From the NCBI GenBank assembly GCA_017622575.1, contig JAGAQU010000075.1, forward strand, positions 1 to 38,235: 38,235 nt of DNA. The letters run 5' to 3'. The notes beneath the pieces were generated by a model. That model saw nothing but the letters and a program-made list of their open reading frames with translations. It was not told where the DNA came from and did not search any database. Positions within the stretch are counted from its first letter, which is position 1, and each line of letters begins with the position of its first letter. The translations under genes were made by a program, and so were the position numbers. Below are positions 8,389 to 17,857 of this stretch, in pieces. The stretch is from Lachnospiraceae bacterium (lineage in GTDB: Bacteria > Bacillota > Clostridia > Lachnospirales > Lachnospiraceae).

Positions 8389-9234
8389 CTATTCTCCAAG
8401 CTTCATGGCAATCACAAATCCAATGGCAAATGTGACAAGGCTTGTGAGTACTGCAAGTACCGTAATCACTCCAATCTCCGAGACCATTAAAATGGCAAAA
8501 GGAGAAGCCACGATCAGACCGATAATAGCCCAGAAAGCCTGCAAAGGGAATTTTTCAAAGATAATTTCGATGATCTTTGCGATCACGAAGATACCCACAA
8601 TGATACCGATTCCCATCGGAATCAGAATACCGCAGCATCTAAGGATCTCAGGTATGTTGAAGGAGACAAGGGCCTCCACAAATTCTTTTATGGTGGCAAC
8701 AATGGGATTATAGTAGCCAATCACCAGAAGGATCATGGAACCGCTGACTCCGGGAATCACCATGGTAGCGGAAGCAAGTACGCCTACCAGAAACAATTTG
8801 ATCACAGACCACACACTGAGTGTCAGATCTGCTGCCTGTCCTTCTGTTTCCCCCATGGCTGCCATGCCAATCACCAGCACAAAAAAGATCAGGAATGCAA
8901 TTCCGTGGCTGATTTTGATCTTATTGCCCTTTACCTTTTTCCACACGGCAGGAAGACCGCCTACGATCAAACCGATAAACAGCCCGTTTGTCTGCAACGG
9001 GAAATGTTCAAATGCGGGGGTGATGATAAAGGATAATCCCACCAGCGCAATGGCTGCACCAAGCAGAATCGGAATCAGAAATTTAATGCTTTCCTTTAAC
9101 TCCTTAAACAGATGGGTGAGGCAATGGATCAGTTTGTCATAAATACCCATGGAAACCGCCATGGTTCCTCCGCTGACACCGGGGATAATATTGGCCAGAC
9201 CGATCACCATTCCCTTTAATAAATTCTTAATCAT
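8389..9234 (-). CDS. DUF368 membrane protein (PopT-type undecaprenyl-phosphate translocase family)
   Basis: A 281-residue polytopic membrane protein with an internal duplication. Each half carries a PGVSG motif, IIPGVSGGTMAVS near the N-terminus and VIPGVSGSMILLV in the middle, the hallmark of DUF368. Members of this family were recently shown to return undecaprenyl phosphate across the membrane for cell-wall synthesis; that role here is by family. The frame is open to 9258, but the ATG at 9234 has AGGAGAG at good spacing and gives the usual N-terminus (MIKNLLKGM). It lies 25 bases downstream of hisC. Confidence 0.9.
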   Translation of the reverse strand: MIKNLLKGMVIGLANIIPGVSGGTMAVSMGIYDKLIHCLTHLFKELKESIKFLIPILLGAAIALVGLSFIITPAFEHFPLQTNGLFIGLIVGGLPAVWKKVKGNKIKISHGIAFLIFFVLVIGMAAMGETEGQAADLTLSVWSVIKLFLVGVLASATMVIPGVSGSMILLVIGYYNPIVATIKEFVEALVSFNIPEILRCCGILIPMGIGIIVGIFVIAKIIEIIFEKFPLQAFWAIIGLIVASPFAILMVSEIGVITVLAVLTSLVTFAIGFVIAMKLGE

Positions 9235-9259
9235 AGTTCTCTCTCCTTGCAATTTCATT

Positions 9260-10312
9260 TTATTTCAGATATTCCTTTAAAAAGGAAATCAACCGATCCA
9301 TCTGCTCATCGGTACCGATGGTGATCCGGAGACGGTTGTCGATTCTTTTCTTATTCCAGTAGCGCACATAGATTCCGTTTTCCTTAAGCACCCTGAAAAG
9401 CTCCCCTGCCGGTACGGTTTTGTGGGTAGCAAAAAGGAAATTGCTCTTCGAATCCGTAAAATCGAACCCAAGCTCCTTTAGTTCTCCCTTTACTCTCTCT
9501 CTTGTTGCGATGATCCTGTTTACCGTTTTCTTAAAGTAAGCATCATCCTTTACCGCTTCCACACCCATCTCGATCGCCGGCATATTCAAGGTGTAGGAAT
9601 TGAAAGAAAATTTGGCATCCTTCAGATACCCGATCAGTTTTTCGCTTCCCATTGCAAAGCCGATCCGCATACCGGCAAGTGCCCTTGACTTGGAAAAGGT
9701 CTGCACCACCAGTAGATTGTCATATTTATCGATCAGCGGAAGTACACTCTCACCGCCAAAGTCCACATAGGCCTCATCAATGATCACAACCACATCCCGG
9801 TTTTCACGGATGATCTCCTCTATCATATCTACCGATTCCAGCACACCTGTGGGTGCATTGGGATTGGGAAAGATGACACCGCCGTTCGGTACCATATAGT
9901 CCTCTTTTTTCATGTGGAAATCATCTGTCAAAGCACAGGTCTTATAGGGGATCCTGTAAAGCTCTGCCCACACATCATAAAAAGAATACGTTATATCCGG
10001 AAACAGAATGGGCTTGTCCGAATTAAAAAAGGTCATAAAAGACATGGCAAGCACATCATCACTGCCCACTCCCACAAAAATCTTTGCAGGGTCCACATGA
10101 TAATATTCGGAGAGGCTGTTTACCAGTTTTTCCGCATTCATATCCGGATACAGACGAAGATCACCACAGTTCATCTCTTCCGCTCTCTTCGCCACACCAG
10201 GGGCCGGAGGATAGGGACATTCATTTGTGTTTAATTTGATGATATTATGATCCTTTGGCTGCTCTCCTGCAACATAGGGTTCTACTTTCCTCACATTTGC
10301 CTCCCAGCTCAT
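9260..10312 (-). CDS. hisC: histidinol-phosphate aminotransferase (or HisC-like class I/II aminotransferase)
   Basis: A 350-residue PLP enzyme of fold type I. Landmarks are KLNTNECPYPP (substrate arm) near residue 26, GVGSDDVL (cofactor phosphate region), FPNPNAPTG at 148-156, IIDEAYVDF (Asp179 contacts the PLP nitrogen), the Schiff-base Lys208 in TFSKSRALAGMRIGFA, and the C-terminal Arg in LRITIGTDEQM. The set is typical of histidinol-phosphate aminotransferase, which makes L-histidinol phosphate in histidine synthesis. No other his gene is nearby, so a broader aromatic or related role cannot be excluded. A strong GGAGGGAGG site precedes the ATG. It is the first gene of the minus-strand run ending in nadE. 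Confidence 0.9.
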   Translation of the reverse strand: MSWEANVRKVEPYVAGEQPKDHNIIKLNTNECPYPPAPGVAKRAEEMNCGDLRLYPDMNAEKLVNSLSEYYHVDPAKIFVGVGSDDVLAMSFMTFFNSDKPILFPDITYSFYDVWAELYRIPYKTCALTDDFHMKKEDYMVPNGGVIFPNPNAPTGVLESVDMIEEIIRENRDVVVIIDEAYVDFGGESVLPLIDKYDNLLVVQTFSKSRALAGMRIGFAMGSEKLIGYLKDAKFSFNSYTLNMPAIEMGVEAVKDDAYFKKTVNRIIATRERVKGELKELGFDFTDSKSNFLFATHKTVPAGELFRVLKENGIYVRYWNKKRIDNRLRITIGTDEQMDRLISFLKEYLK

Positions 10313-10351
10313 ATTGATCCTCCCTCCGCTTTTCGCAAAATATTCCTACTT

Positions 10352-10380
10352 ATGGTATCATTATCACTAATTGTCTGCAA
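10352..10380 (-). promoter_or_regulatory. possible promoter for the hisC-nadE run
   Basis: On the minus strand, TTGCAG (10375-10380), a 17-base spacer and TACCAT (10352-10357), about 40 bases before the hisC ATG. Both boxes match the consensus only partly. Confidence 0.35.
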
Positions 10381-10429
10381 GTCTTTTTCGCCTTTCCGTT
10401 CCATCCTTGACAGCATTTTTTGACACTTT

Positions 10430-11455
10430 TTATCTTCCGTGCTCTGCCACCCAGTCGGTTGCCATCTTTTCATATTCTGAAGCCTGCTCCTTCTGCCCCA
10501 GTTTTTCATAACACAGGGACAGACGCATAAGCGGGAGATCACCCGAGCAATGAATGTTCAAAATACTCTCCGTCTCATGGAAAGCGTTGTAATACCACAT
10601 GGCCGCCTCCTCACAAATACCTGCTTCATAATAATATTCTCCCAGTTCAAAGCAAACCTCACTGACTCCCTCGCTGGCAATATCCTTCATGGCATACCGG
10701 TACATTTTCAGATAATCCTTCCGAAGTCTTGCTGCCTTTACGATCACACAGACCGCCTCCTTCAACTGTTCCATGGAAAGATCATCCGTATCCGCCTCCC
10801 GGGTAAAATACTCCTCCGCTTTCAGGAAATCCTCATCCGCTCCGGAGATAAAGAGCTCCTTTGCATAGATATTCTGGAGCCTTGCAGACAATCTCTGCTC
10901 TTCCTGCGTCTGTCTTCTAAAGGCTTCAAGATCCCTGCCGGCATGGCTGTTCTCCGGCAGATGAGTGATGGTAATCTCACTGTCGTAGATCACAGGGGAA
11001 ATCCGCACTGCTTCATGGATGGGTTCCTCCCATACAAAGGTGCGCAGCCTTTTAAACAACTTCGGTCGAAGTTCCCTGTCAAAATTGTAGATGGTCCCGA
11101 AAGAGAGCTGGTTACCGTAATACATTTGAACAATTTCTATTTCCGGCAGAAGCGTCTCCTTCAACTGTCTGAATCTCTCGTAATTTTCTTTATCCACCAC
11201 TTCATCGGCATCAGCAGAATAAATATAATCACAGGATGCTTTGGAAAAAGCAAAGTTCCTTGCCGCAGAGAAGTCATGGATCCACTCGAAATCATACACC
11301 TTTTCCGTGTACTGTTCGGCGATCTTTCTGGTATTGTCGGTGGAGCCTGTATCCACAATGATGATCTCGTCCATCAGCCCTTTTATGCTGTCAAGACACC
11401 TTCTCAATATCTTTTCTTCATTTTTTACGATCATACACAAGCTGATAGTCACCAT
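10430..11455 (-). CDS. family 2 glycosyltransferase with C-terminal TPR-like region
   Basis: A 341-residue soluble glycosyltransferase of the GT-A fold. The N-terminal catalytic domain has SLCMIVKNEEKILRRCLDS, the nucleotide-binding VDTGSTDNT, and the metal-binding DADE in IYSADADEVVD (a DxD equivalent). The C-terminal half is helical and repeat-like (FLKAEEYFTREA, VCFELGEYYYEAGICEEAAMWYYNA), resembling TPR units in other bacterial family 2 enzymes. The frame opens at 11497 but the ATG at 11455, starting MVTISLCMIV, has AGGAGG about 12 bases upstream and gives the standard N-terminus. It is divergent from the membrane protein at 11559. Acceptor and sugar are unknown. Confidence 0.88.
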   Translation of the reverse strand: MVTISLCMIVKNEEKILRRCLDSIKGLMDEIIIVDTGSTDNTRKIAEQYTEKVYDFEWIHDFSAARNFAFSKASCDYIYSADADEVVDKENYERFRQLKETLLPEIEIVQMYYGNQLSFGTIYNFDRELRPKLFKRLRTFVWEEPIHEAVRISPVIYDSEITITHLPENSHAGRDLEAFRRQTQEEQRLSARLQNIYAKELFISGADEDFLKAEEYFTREADTDDLSMEQLKEAVCVIVKAARLRKDYLKMYRYAMKDIASEGVSEVCFELGEYYYEAGICEEAAMWYYNAFHETESILNIHCSGDLPLMRLSLCYEKLGQKEQASEYEKMATDWVAEHGR

Positions 11456-11481
11456 ATAGCGCTTCTTCCTCCTGTAAGTAA

Positions 11482-11510
11482 TTGACAACTTTGTCACTAT
11501 TTACTATGAT
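11482..11510 (+). promoter_or_regulatory. sigma-A promoter for the DUF6020-like membrane protein
   Basis: TTGACA at 11482-11487, a 17-base spacer and TATGAT at 11505-11510, close to consensus. The ATG is at 11559. The -35 overlaps an inverted repeat, TGACAA-CT-TTGTCA (11483-11496), between the divergent genes, which could be an operator. Confidence 0.75.
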
Positions 11511-11558
11511 AATCAAAGAAAGTATAGCATAAAATCCTTGATAAGAACAGGAGTTATC

Positions 11559-13376
11559 ATGAAGGCAAGCCCGAAATTCACATTATTTCTTCATACCACA
11601 GAAAGCTTCTTTACCACTTGGACACTGATGAAAGCATCAAGACTGGAACCCGGTAACATTCTTACCGGCGTTTTCTTTCTTCTTTCCTTTTTTCTTTACC
11701 GCAGGATTCACTACCGCCTTGGTGAAAAACCCTTTATGCAGGCTCCCTCTGTAAAAAGATGTGCCAGTGTGATTTCCGTCCTGTTCACATTGCTTTATAT
11801 GGCAGTGGACGGTCATCATTATATTGCCCTTTTAACCAGCAGACTATATCAGTCAATTATTCTGGCAGCTGTTTTCCTTGGATTTTATATTCTCTTTTAT
11901 CAGCTCATCATGCTTCTGTTTTCCTATTCCGGAGACAAGGAGACCCTGCACAAGTATCTCTTTGTGACGGAAGAAAAAGAACAGCAGGGATTCTTAGAAA
12001 GACACAGCGGTGCCGTTTCCTTCTTCCTTTGTCTGCTGTGCTGGCTTCCTTATTTTCTGTATCAGTATCCCGGAATCATGACGCCTGACAGCATCAACCA
12101 GTTTGAGCAGGTTTTGGGCGAAATACCCTACAGCAACCACCACCCTCTGGCACACACCATGGTAATCAAGCTCTTCTATCATTTTGGACTCTTATTTACC
12201 GATAGCAGAGTGATTGCCATTTCCTTTTATACCTTTTTCCAGATGTGCTTTATGGCTTTTTCCGTTTCCTATCTGATAAACACCTTAAAAGCTTTCCGGT
12301 TCAGACCTCTTGTGCTTTTTATCATCACTTTGTTTTATGCACTTGTTCCCTATCATGCAGTCTTCTCCGTTACCATCTGGAAAGATATCATGTTCGCAGG
12401 CAGTGTACTTCTCTTTACCTGCAGCCTGCTTCGCTTCCTTCACGGAATGCAGCTTAAGACCATACTGATGTTTATCATAAGCGGTATTATGATCTGTCTT
12501 TTCCGCTCCAACGGTTGGTACGGTTTTCTTCTGTGTACCCCTTTTCTTCTGTATTATTACAGAAAAAAGGCCAAATATATCTTTCCTTCCATGGCTTTCA
12601 TTTTATTGACCGTTATAGTCACAAAATATCCCGTCATGAATCATGTCCATGTGATCCAGCCTGACCTCATTGAATCACTCTCCATTCCCACCCAGCAGAT
12701 TGCAGCCGTGATCTGCAATGACAGGGAGCTTACTCAGGAACAGCTTTCCCTGATCGGGAATGTGGTGGATCTGACTTATATCAAGGATCTGTATAATCCT
12801 ACTTTCGCAGATAATATGAAGGAACTGGTTCGTGCAGGCAATCAGCCCTACCTTGCCACCCATAAAAAAGAATTTTTGAAGCTTTGGATCGAACTTGGGC
12901 TTGCCTATCCCGGCGACTATTTAAAGGCCTACATCGACCAGACCTATGGCTACTGGTATCCCGATTCCTTTTATCTGGTAGCCGAGGCCGAAGGAGTCAG
13001 CGGAACCGAACTCGGTGTTTCCCACACTCCCCTAATCCGTGGTCCCTTGGTAGTAAAGGGTAAAGAGATTTCAATTAAGATGGGCAGTATGCTGCCTATC
13101 TACAGCCTTTTATGGAGCATGGGCGTTATTTTCTGGATTCTGATCTTCTGCATTGGAAACGCTTTGGTGCGCAAAGAAAAAGCAAAGCTGATCTATTATC
13201 TTCCCAGCCTTGCTTTATATCTTACCGTTATGATCGCAACTCCCGTTGCCACGGAGTTCCGCTATGTGTACTTTATGGTATTTTCGCTGCCTTTTTATCT
13301 GATGACAGCTGTTTTGGAGCTGCCTACAGCACCTTTGACAAGAAGTCCTGAAGACGTGGACTCTTCGGATTGTTAA
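11559..13376 (+). CDS. large polytopic membrane protein (DUF6020-like, GT-C style)
   Basis: A 605-residue membrane protein with many hydrophobic spans. The frame opens at 11538, but the ATG at 11559 has AGGAGT at good spacing. Conserved-looking loop motifs after the first spans are [19 protein letters not shown] and [16 protein letters not shown], an arrangement (acidic residue in the first outside loop, then HHP) like GT-C lipid-linked sugar transferases. A large extracytoplasmic segment (about residues 380-510) precedes the last spans. I believe it belongs to DUF6020; a glycosyltransferase role is inference. Its 3' end overlaps the convergent ABC ATPase gene by 53 bases. Confidence 0.75.
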   Translation: MKASPKFTLFLHTTESFFTTWTLMKASRLEPGNILTGVFFLLSFFLYRRIHYRLGEKPFMQAPSVKRCASVISVLFTLLYMAVDGHHYIALLTSRLYQSIILAAVFLGFYILFYQLIMLLFSYSGDKETLHKYLFVTEEKEQQGFLERHSGAVSFFLCLLCWLPYFLYQYPGIMTPDSINQFEQVLGEIPYSNHHPLAHTMVIKLFYHFGLLFTDSRVIAISFYTFFQMCFMAFSVSYLINTLKAFRFRPLVLFIITLFYALVPYHAVFSVTIWKDIMFAGSVLLFTCSLLRFLHGMQLKTILMFIISGIMICLFRSNGWYGFLLCTPFLLYYYRKKAKYIFPSMAFILLTVIVTKYPVMNHVHVIQPDLIESLSIPTQQIAAVICNDRELTQEQLSLIGNVVDLTYIKDLYNPTFADNMKELVRAGNQPYLATHKKEFLKLWIELGLAYPGDYLKAYIDQTYGYWYPDSFYLVAEAEGVSGTELGVSHTPLIRGPLVVKGKEISIKMGSMLPIYSLLWSMGVIFWILIFCIGNALVRKEKAKLIYYLPSLALYLTVMIATPVATEFRYVYFMVFSLPFYLMTAVLELPTAPLTRSPEDVDSSDC

Positions 13377-14046
13377 AGAACTCCTGAGGTGTGTTTTCCT
13401 CCATGATATTCCCGTCATCCATAAAGAGGACTTTCGTTCCCACTTCTCTTGCAAAGCCCATCTCATGGGTAACAACCACCATAGTCATGCCAGTTTCCGC
13501 AAGTTCCTTCATAACCTCCAGCACCTCACCCACCATTTCCGGGTCAAGAGCTGATGTGGGCTCATCGAACAGCATCACCTTGGGGCTCATGGCCAGAGAT
13601 CTTACGATGGCAATTCTCTGCTTCTGCCCACCGGATAACTGGCTGGGATAAGCATCCGCCTTTTCCTTTAGACCTACCCTGTCAAGAAGCTTCAATGCAT
13701 TTTCACAGGCTTCCTCCCTGCTCATCAGCTTTAATTTCACTGGTGCCAGTGTAATATTGTCCATAATGGTATGATTATTGAACAGATTGAAGTTCTGGAA
13801 TACCATTCCCATATGACGCCTTACTTTGTCAATATCAACCTTGGGATCTGTGATCAGCTGACCGTCAAACCAGATTTCTCCGCTTGTCGGCATTTCCAAA
13901 AGATTCAGGCATCTTAAAAAAGTACTTTTTCCGGAGCCGGAAGGTCCTACCACAACTATTTTTTCTCCCGGATGAATATGATAATTTACACCCTGAAGCA
14001 CGTGGTTATCCTCAAATGTTTTGTGTAAGTCCTTAACGATTATCAC
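13324..14046 (-). CDS. polar amino-acid ABC transporter ATP-binding protein
   Basis: The 240-residue ATPase of the second amino-acid importer. It has Walker [10 protein letters not shown], the Q-loop at MVFQNFNLF, signature LSGGQKQR, Walker [13 protein letters not shown] and H-loop VVTHEMGF, all intact. It overlaps the upstream permease gene by 14 bases, showing tight coupling, and is the last gene of the binding protein, permease, ATPase operon. Its final 53 bases lie under the convergent DUF6020-like gene. Confidence 0.95.
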   Translation of the reverse strand: MIIVKDLHKTFEDNHVLQGVNYHIHPGEKIVVVGPSGSGKSTFLRCLNLLEMPTSGEIWFDGQLITDPKVDIDKVRRHMGMVFQNFNLFNNHTIMDNITLAPVKLKLMSREEACENALKLLDRVGLKEKADAYPSQLSGGQKQRIAIVRSLAMSPKVMLFDEPTSALDPEMVGEVLEVMKELAETGMTMVVVTHEMGFAREVGTKVLFMDDGNIMEENTPQEFFNNPKSPRLQDFLSKVL

Positions 14047-14734
14047 TCTTACGCAGCCTCCTCTCCAGTCTTTCCAGCAATATGGTCAATATTTTTATGA
14101 TCGTGAAATAGATGACAGCCGCTCCGATCAGGGGCATAAAAGCCTCATAGGTTCTTGAAGTAATCTGGTTGGCTGCCCTTGTGAGGTCAGTCAGACTCAC
14201 ATAGCCTACAATGGCTGTCTCTTTCAAAAGAACAATGAACTCATTACCGATAGGCGGCAGTACATTCTTAATCGCCTGGGGGATCACAATGTAGAGCATG
14301 GTCTGTGCCTTGGAAAGTCCAAGGCTTCGCCCTGCTTCCGTCTGTCCTTTATCAACAGCTAGAATCCCTGCACGGACAATCTCCGAAACATAGGCACCGC
14401 TGTTGATACCAAAGGAAAGCACCGCAACCAGGATACCGTTATGGCAGTTCTTCATGATCACGAACCACATGATGAGGAGCTGTAAAACCGACGGTGTTCC
14501 TCGGATCACATCAATATAGACGCCTGCAATTCTCGCCCATATGGTCTTCTTCCCGTCTCTCTTTGTGGAAAGTCTCATCAGTGCAACCACCGTACCGATC
14601 AAAAGACCGATGATCGCTGCAAAAAGAGCGATCTCCAGTGTCACTCCGAGGCCCTTAATGTACAGCTTCCACCTGTCGCCTTCCACAAATGCCATGACAA
14701 ACTTTTTGCCAACACTTTCAAACCATTCCTGCAT
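14033..14734 (-). CDS. polar amino-acid ABC transporter permease
   Basis: A 233-residue inner-membrane permease of the HisM/GlnP type. The conserved cytoplasmic coupling (EAA) loop is [20 protein letters not shown], followed by [21 protein letters not shown]. The N-terminal region has the family's [19 protein letters not shown] span and a later [13 protein letters not shown] stretch. The frame opens at 14758, but the ATG at 14734 has GAGGGAGA upstream and is preferred. It sits 135 bases after the binding-protein gene, with a hairpin in the gap. Confidence 0.95.
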   Translation of the reverse strand: MQEWFESVGKKFVMAFVEGDRWKLYIKGLGVTLEIALFAAIIGLLIGTVVALMRLSTKRDGKKTIWARIAGVYIDVIRGTPSVLQLLIMWFVIMKNCHNGILVAVLSFGINSGAYVSEIVRAGILAVDKGQTEAGRSLGLSKAQTMLYIVIPQAIKNVLPPIGNEFIVLLKETAIVGYVSLTDLTRAANQITSRTYEAFMPLIGAAVIYFTIIKILTILLERLERRLRKSDNR

Positions 14735-14809
14735 ATGTTCTCCCTCAATCTCTATCAAATCTTCTCTGTCAAAAGTATCTTAAAACTTTCCGGTCAATCC
14801 CGATTATGG

Positions 14810-14840
14810 AAAGAGGATAGCATATCATGCTACCCTCTTT
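14810..14840 (-). other. intercistronic hairpin between binding-protein and permease genes
   Basis: Arms AAAGAGG-A-TAGCAT and ATGCTA-C-CCTCTTT with a 3-base loop form a 14-position stem with one mismatch. There is no T-run on the minus strand. Such hairpins often protect the binding-protein mRNA so that it is made in excess of the membrane parts. Confidence 0.6.
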
Positions 14841-14869
14841 GATAAACCTACTATATTTTACCTCATTTT

Positions 14870-15748
14870 TTATTCGGCTTCAATATAAGTTTTTACTAAT
14901 TCATCAAAAGTGCCATCTGCTTTCAGTTCATCGATGGCTGCATTGATCTGATCAGCCAGTGCGGTATCTCCCTTAGGAAGTGCGATTGCATATTCTTCAG
15001 GCTCAAAACCAAACTGTGCACCGTCAACGGCAACTACCTGACCTTCAAACTTGTTCTCAAACACAAGGGCAGGATTTTTGTCGATAATAACAAGATCAAC
15101 TCTTCCGTTTACAAGGTCGTTTACTGCATCTACAGCCTTATTGTACTGGGAAACATTGCTTGTCAGTTCCTCTGCAATGAAATCACCTGTGGTTCCGAGC
15201 TGAACACCGATTGCCTTATCCTTAAGATCGTCAGCTGTGGCAATCTCAGAATCTGCAGGAAGGATTACATACTGAACTGCTTCATAATAAGAGTTTGTGA
15301 AATCAACGGTTTCCTTTCTCTCATCAGTTACTGTCATACCTGCTGCTGCGATATCAATCTTGCTTCCAATGGAAGATACCAAAGAAGCAAATTCCATATT
15401 TTCGATCTGAACTTCAACGCCAAGCTTTTCACCGATTGCTTTTACCAGAGCCATATCAAAGCCATCAGGTTCTCCGTCATCACCAACATACTCAAAAGGC
15501 GGGAATTCTGCGTTGGTACCAACAGTCAGAACACCGTCTGCAAGAGCTTCGCTTGTTGCTGCCTCAGCTGTTTCTTCTGCAGGTGCTTCTGTGCTCTCTT
15601 CTGCCTCAGTTGTCTCCTCTACTGCTTCCGTTGTTTCTTCTGTTGCAGCTTCTGTTTCCTCAGCAGAGGCCGGCTCACTGCTTCCACATGCGGTGAGCAT
15701 AGTCATGGTCATTGCAGCAGTAAGTGCAAGTGCTAAAAATTTTTTCAT
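14870..15748 (-). CDS. amino-acid ABC transporter substrate-binding lipoprotein
   Basis: A 292-residue SBP family 3 lipoprotein. The signal peptide ends in a lipobox (MLTAC), followed by a Thr/Glu/Ala-rich linker (about residues 25-70), then the binding domain starting LTVGTNAEFPPFEY. The GMTVTDERK segment supplies the ligand-carboxylate Thr and Arg, and the EFPPFEY aromatic pair is typical of polar or basic amino-acid binders. GGAGGAG precedes the ATG. It is the first gene of the second importer operon. The ARG-box-like palindrome at 15778-15791 hints at a basic amino-acid substrate, but this is inference. Confidence 0.94.
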   Translation of the reverse strand: MKKFLALALTAAMTMTMLTACGSSEPASAEETEAATEETTEAVEETTEAEESTEAPAEETAEAATSEALADGVLTVGTNAEFPPFEYVGDDGEPDGFDMALVKAIGEKLGVEVQIENMEFASLVSSIGSKIDIAAAGMTVTDERKETVDFTNSYYEAVQYVILPADSEIATADDLKDKAIGVQLGTTGDFIAEELTSNVSQYNKAVDAVNDLVNGRVDLVIIDKNPALVFENKFEGQVVAVDGAQFGFEPEEYAIALPKGDTALADQINAAIDELKADGTFDELVKTYIEAE

Positions 15749-15777
15749 AATACTTCTCCTCCTTATAAATTACCGAC

Positions 15778-15791
15778 TGCATAAATATGCA
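15778..15791 (-). promoter_or_regulatory. ARG-box-like palindrome upstream of the second importer operon
   Basis: TGCATA-AA-TATGCA, within the longer near-palindrome 15776-15794, fits the ArgR/AhrC pattern TGnATwwwwATnCA. It lies in the leader 30 bases before the ATG and after a weak possible promoter at 15814-15842. Confidence 0.45.
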
Positions 15792-15813
15792 ATCTTTTTA
15801 TAAATCTTAAGGT

Positions 15814-15842
15814 AGTCTATCACTTTCAATGCATAAAATCAA
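15814..15842 (-). promoter_or_regulatory. weak possible promoter for the second importer operon
   Basis: On the minus strand, TTGATT (15837-15842), a 17-base spacer and TAGACT (15814-15819). Each box matches four of six consensus positions. Confidence 0.35.
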
Positions 15843-15851
15843 GTATTTTAT

Positions 15852-17690
15852 TTACACCACCACGATCATTTCCCGGTCAAGAGAAACAGACACCTTTCTC
15901 TGCTGACAGCACACGAGAAGTTCTTCCTCATCACTCCTAAACAGCCGGAAAGCACCCGGTTTCAGACAATATCTGTTGGTAACGGCCTTTTCCATCATCT
16001 GCTCCGATATCTCAACCGTATATCCTTCCTCCTTCAGCAAAATCCTGCTTCTTCCAAGATAAACCAGTTTGCCTTCTCCGTTATCGTTGTAAACCTTAAC
16101 AGTCATTAACAGCAGATAGCAAAGCAGAAGGAAGCCTGCAACAGCCGTCAATGTTCCGGCAGTAATACTGATAACCTGAACCACCGGAGAAGCAAAAATA
16201 CGTCTCAGTTTTCCTTTTTGTCCATCCGGATCCACGATCTTGATCTCCTGAAGTTCCGCATTTTCGCTTTTCTTCTCATCCAAAGTTACTTCTTCTGTCT
16301 CAAGCTTAGGGGATACAGACGGAGTGGACAAAACTCTTGCCGCCTCATCCGATATTTCTCTTTTTAAGCTGCTGTCCTCAAAGCGACTGGCGTTTTCATC
16401 ACTTCCATCATTTCCTTTATTACTGCTCTTTTTCGGCAGATTTTCCGGCACTGCTGAGGCTGTAGCTGTGGGTGACGGAGTGGCGGACGGCGAAGCTGAC
16501 GGTGTCACCTCCGGACTGTATTCTGCCTGTCCGTCCTCTCCCTGATTTTGCTCTGTCCCACCGGTACCATCGCCGTGACCGTCACCATTGTTGCCACTCC
16601 CGTTCTCCTTCTTTGGCTTTATGATACTGGCAACATCAATCTCTGCCTTTAAGCTGTCACGATTGATATCTTCATTCGATAGCCCCACCGTCACCCGATA
16701 AGTGCCATTTTCTCTCACTGTGATACTGCTTCCCTTGCCAATGGTATTGCCCGATGCGTCTGTCCATGTATAGGGATCATCGTTAAGCTGCAGTTCTCCT
16801 CCTGTCAAATCCTCCAGACTGATTTCCACTTCCGTTTCTTCCTTATTATTTCCCTGATGCTCCGTTATGGTAATCTTACCGCAGGGTGTTTCTTCATCTT
16901 TTCCACAGCTGAGAGAATAACCATCGATGGTCTGCTCTGTCTTTTCGCAGTCAAATACATAAGAATCAATGGTAAGTCCCTGCGCTTTCTCGCAGTCAAA
17001 AACATAACTTTCCGCTGTCTCCTCCGTTTTACCGCATCCTATCGTATACCGTTCAATGGTTCCGCTTTTGTTGCAAACGGCAACCGTATGGGTATGTGAA
17101 GAATTGGTTCCATGTACGGTAGTGCCGCAGGACATTTCATAATATTTGTAATCGTGACCTTCATAGTCCCCATCAGTCGTATCCCAATATCTCACTGTAT
17201 AGCAACCGTATTCACTGCTTGAAATTGTCTTATAGCAACTGCCTGTGTGACTGTGATAAACCGGTACAAAGCATCCGCCGCCTTCCTGCGGGTTTCCGGC
17301 ATGCTCATGACAAATAGGTGTTCCATAGCATTCACCGCCGTTTTGCTCATCTCCTGTGTGAACATGATAAATTGGCGTTTGATAACATTCTCCGCCCTCC
17401 GTTTCGTTTCCTCTATGGGTATGATAACAAACGCCGTGATAACAGCCGCCTTCCTCATCACTGCTGCCGATATGCTGATGATAAATATAGGTCACTCTCC
17501 GATTTGCCGGTGCCTGATTTTCATCCGCACCGTTTTCTTCAGAATCCGTTTCTGTCTGCAATTCTGTTTCCGTTGCCGATACCTCCATTACACAGGCACC
17601 TGACATACCGAGCAGAAGAAGGGCTGCTGCAAGCTTTCCCATTGCCCGATATGTCTTTTTCTTGATTTGATTTAATATTGTTTTTCTCAT
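15852..17690 (-). CDS. secreted, membrane-anchored His/Cys-repeat protein of unknown function
   Basis: A 612-residue protein. The ATG at 17690 has AAAGGA upstream and gives a signal peptide (about 1-39, ending MEVSA); a longer frame to 17792 lacks this. Region 1 (about 66-150) has five HxH units starting at residues 71, 90, 109, 128 and 146, a period of 18-19, most joined by GGxCY. Region 2 (about 213-268) has four YxxxCxK units (YTIGCGK, YVFDCEK twice, YSLSCGK). A short Ig-like stretch follows (YTWTDASGNTIGKG, about 307-336), then a Gly/Asn/Ser/Pro-rich stalk (360-460), one membrane span (about 503-530) and an 80-residue Cys-containing cytoplasmic tail. The repeats suggest metal or redox binding on the surface, but I recognise no named function. 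Confidence 0.8.
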   Translation of the reverse strand: MRKTILNQIKKKTYRAMGKLAAALLLLGMSGACVMEVSATETELQTETDSEENGADENQAPANRRVTYIYHQHIGSSDEEGGCYHGVCYHTHRGNETEGGECYQTPIYHVHTGDEQNGGECYGTPICHEHAGNPQEGGGCFVPVYHSHTGSCYKTISSSEYGCYTVRYWDTTDGDYEGHDYKYYEMSCGTTVHGTNSSHTHTVAVCNKSGTIERYTIGCGKTEETAESYVFDCEKAQGLTIDSYVFDCEKTEQTIDGYSLSCGKDEETPCGKITITEHQGNNKEETEVEISLEDLTGGELQLNDDPYTWTDASGNTIGKGSSITVRENGTYRVTVGLSNEDINRDSLKAEIDVASIIKPKKENGSGNNGDGHGDGTGGTEQNQGEDGQAEYSPEVTPSASPSATPSPTATASAVPENLPKKSSNKGNDGSDENASRFEDSSLKREISDEAARVLSTPSVSPKLETEEVTLDEKKSENAELQEIKIVDPDGQKGKLRRIFASPVVQVISITAGTLTAVAGFLLLCYLLLMTVKVYNDNGEGKLVYLGRSRILLKEEGYTVEISEQMMEKAVTNRYCLKPGAFRLFRSDEEELLVCCQQRKVSVSLDREMIVVV

Positions 17691-17754
17691 ATTTTTATCC
17701 TTTCGCTTAGCATTAAAAAAATCTGCCTTTTGCGTAGTACCGCATTTTAGGCAC

Positions 17755-17787
17755 AAAAAACCTGTCCATGGTTTTGCCACAGACAGG
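17755..17787 (-). terminator. intrinsic terminator after the acyltransferase gene
   Basis: On the minus strand, an 11-bp stem with two G-T pairs (17761-17771 with 17777-17787), a 5-base loop, then six T (plus-strand A-run 17755-17760). It separates the acyltransferase transcript from the His/Cys-repeat gene downstream. Confidence 0.85.
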
Positions 17788-17857
17788 TTCACTGATTTCT
17801 ATTCACTTGTTCACTAAGCGGTAAGTGCGTTTATCATAACACGGTTTCCGTTTGGTG

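Noticed and set aside
15436..15803. Plus-strand Leu- or Ser/Ala-rich frames opposite the second binding-protein gene.
   Set aside because: They are antisense shadows of the Thr/Glu linker and signal peptide.
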